Part shown: piece after piece, positions 63,936-64,000 of the stretch
How positions within the stretch are numbered: the first letter of the stretch is position 1
Layout: each line of letters begins with the position of its first letter
Source of the DNA: QVMG01 sp032073245
Lineage (GTDB): Bacteria; Bacteroidota; Bacteroidia; Bacteroidales; Tannerellaceae
Direction: 5' to 3'
Assembly: GCA_032073245.1 (NCBI GenBank)
Contig: DAMANX010000027.1
Location: forward strand, 1-64,000
Length of the DNA: 64,000 nt
Program-made: the position numbers and the translations under genes
Notes under the pieces: generated by a model
What the model saw: the letters and a program-made list of their open reading frames with translations, nothing else
Databases searched by the model: none
Told to the model about the DNA's origin: nothing

Positions 63936-63947
63936 CGATTTAAATCG
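63936..63947. promoter_or_regulatory. 12-bp perfect palindrome before the propeller gene
   Basis: CGATTTAAATCG reads the same on both strands, 9 bp upstream of the start at 63927. It may be an operator or chance. Confidence 0.25.
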
Positions 63948-64000
63948 TATAAACTATAACGTAAACAAGGGTCGTTTATTGGAGTAAAGTATAAAAAACG

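Noticed and set aside
1..64000. CRISPR array or complete insertion sequence
   Set aside because: No regularly spaced direct repeats of 20-40 bp with unique spacers, and no transposase gene, were seen on either strand.

Overview
The window looks like a chromosomal piece of an anaerobic, gut-type member of the Bacteroidales (phylum Bacteroidota). The reasons are a SusC/SusD pair with a one-protein hybrid two-component regulator, many promoters carrying the Bacteroidota -7 box TAnnTTTG instead of a -10 TATAAT, almost no Shine-Dalgarno sequences, AT-rich DNA, lipoproteins with acidic residues after the lipidated cysteine, and anaerobic 2-oxoacid:ferredoxin oxidoreductase genes. A Parabacteroides- or Dysgonomonas-like genus is plausible but cannot be proved from this sequence alone.

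Layout. 1-22.3 kb: a polysaccharide utilisation locus (PUL). It holds a GH2 glycosidase (minus strand), a SusR-type hybrid regulator, SusC, SusD, a PL8 polysaccharide lyase, a GH105-type unsaturated uronyl hydrolase, and a large exported protein that joins an HzsA-like propeller and two CXXCH heme motifs to a SUMF1 domain without catalytic cysteines. A DPP5-like S9 peptidase and a SPOR lipoprotein follow. The PL8 active-site spacing matches chondroitin AC lyase, so uronic-acid polysaccharides of the hyaluronan/chondroitin type are the best guess for substrate. Two nearly identical ~138-bp palindromic repeats lie in opposite orientation at 161-298 and 22113-22251 and bracket this whole block.

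22.3-32 kb: an O-acylation cassette (MBOAT plus two SGNH proteins), a lipoprotein beta-carbonic anhydrase, a Tat-exported aldo/keto reductase with ferredoxin clusters and its partner, then two ECF sigma factors that are about three quarters identical and share duplicated leaders. The space between them is full of inverted repeats. 32-43.5 kb is mostly housekeeping: nadE, a UPF1-like helicase, queD-queE, two divergent small putative regulators, prmA, a YtxH/holin-like membrane operon, a tiny lipoprotein gene just before gapA, miaA and kdsA.

43.5-54 kb: an M81-family protein, an FtsX/MacB-type permease, a small outer-membrane barrel protein, a class II Fic protein beside tRNA-Pro, fumC, msrA, a long palindromic element, and a GT2/GtrA pair. 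54-64 kb: a 2-oxoacid:ferredoxin oxidoreductase operon with an embedded 56-residue membrane protein, a putative porin, a solute-binding protein, an orphan histidine kinase, a DEAD-box RNA helicase and a 6-bladed propeller protein.

How it works together (inference): the PUL would import and depolymerise an acidic glycan, with the regulator sensing fragments in the periplasm. No complete insertion sequence, phage, CRISPR array or rRNA operon was seen. The strongest candidates for something undescribed are the HzsA/cytochrome/SUMF1 protein inside a PL8 PUL, the twin ECF sigma modules without a visible anti-sigma factor, the tiny lipoprotein in the gapA leader, and the families of long palindromic intergenic elements.
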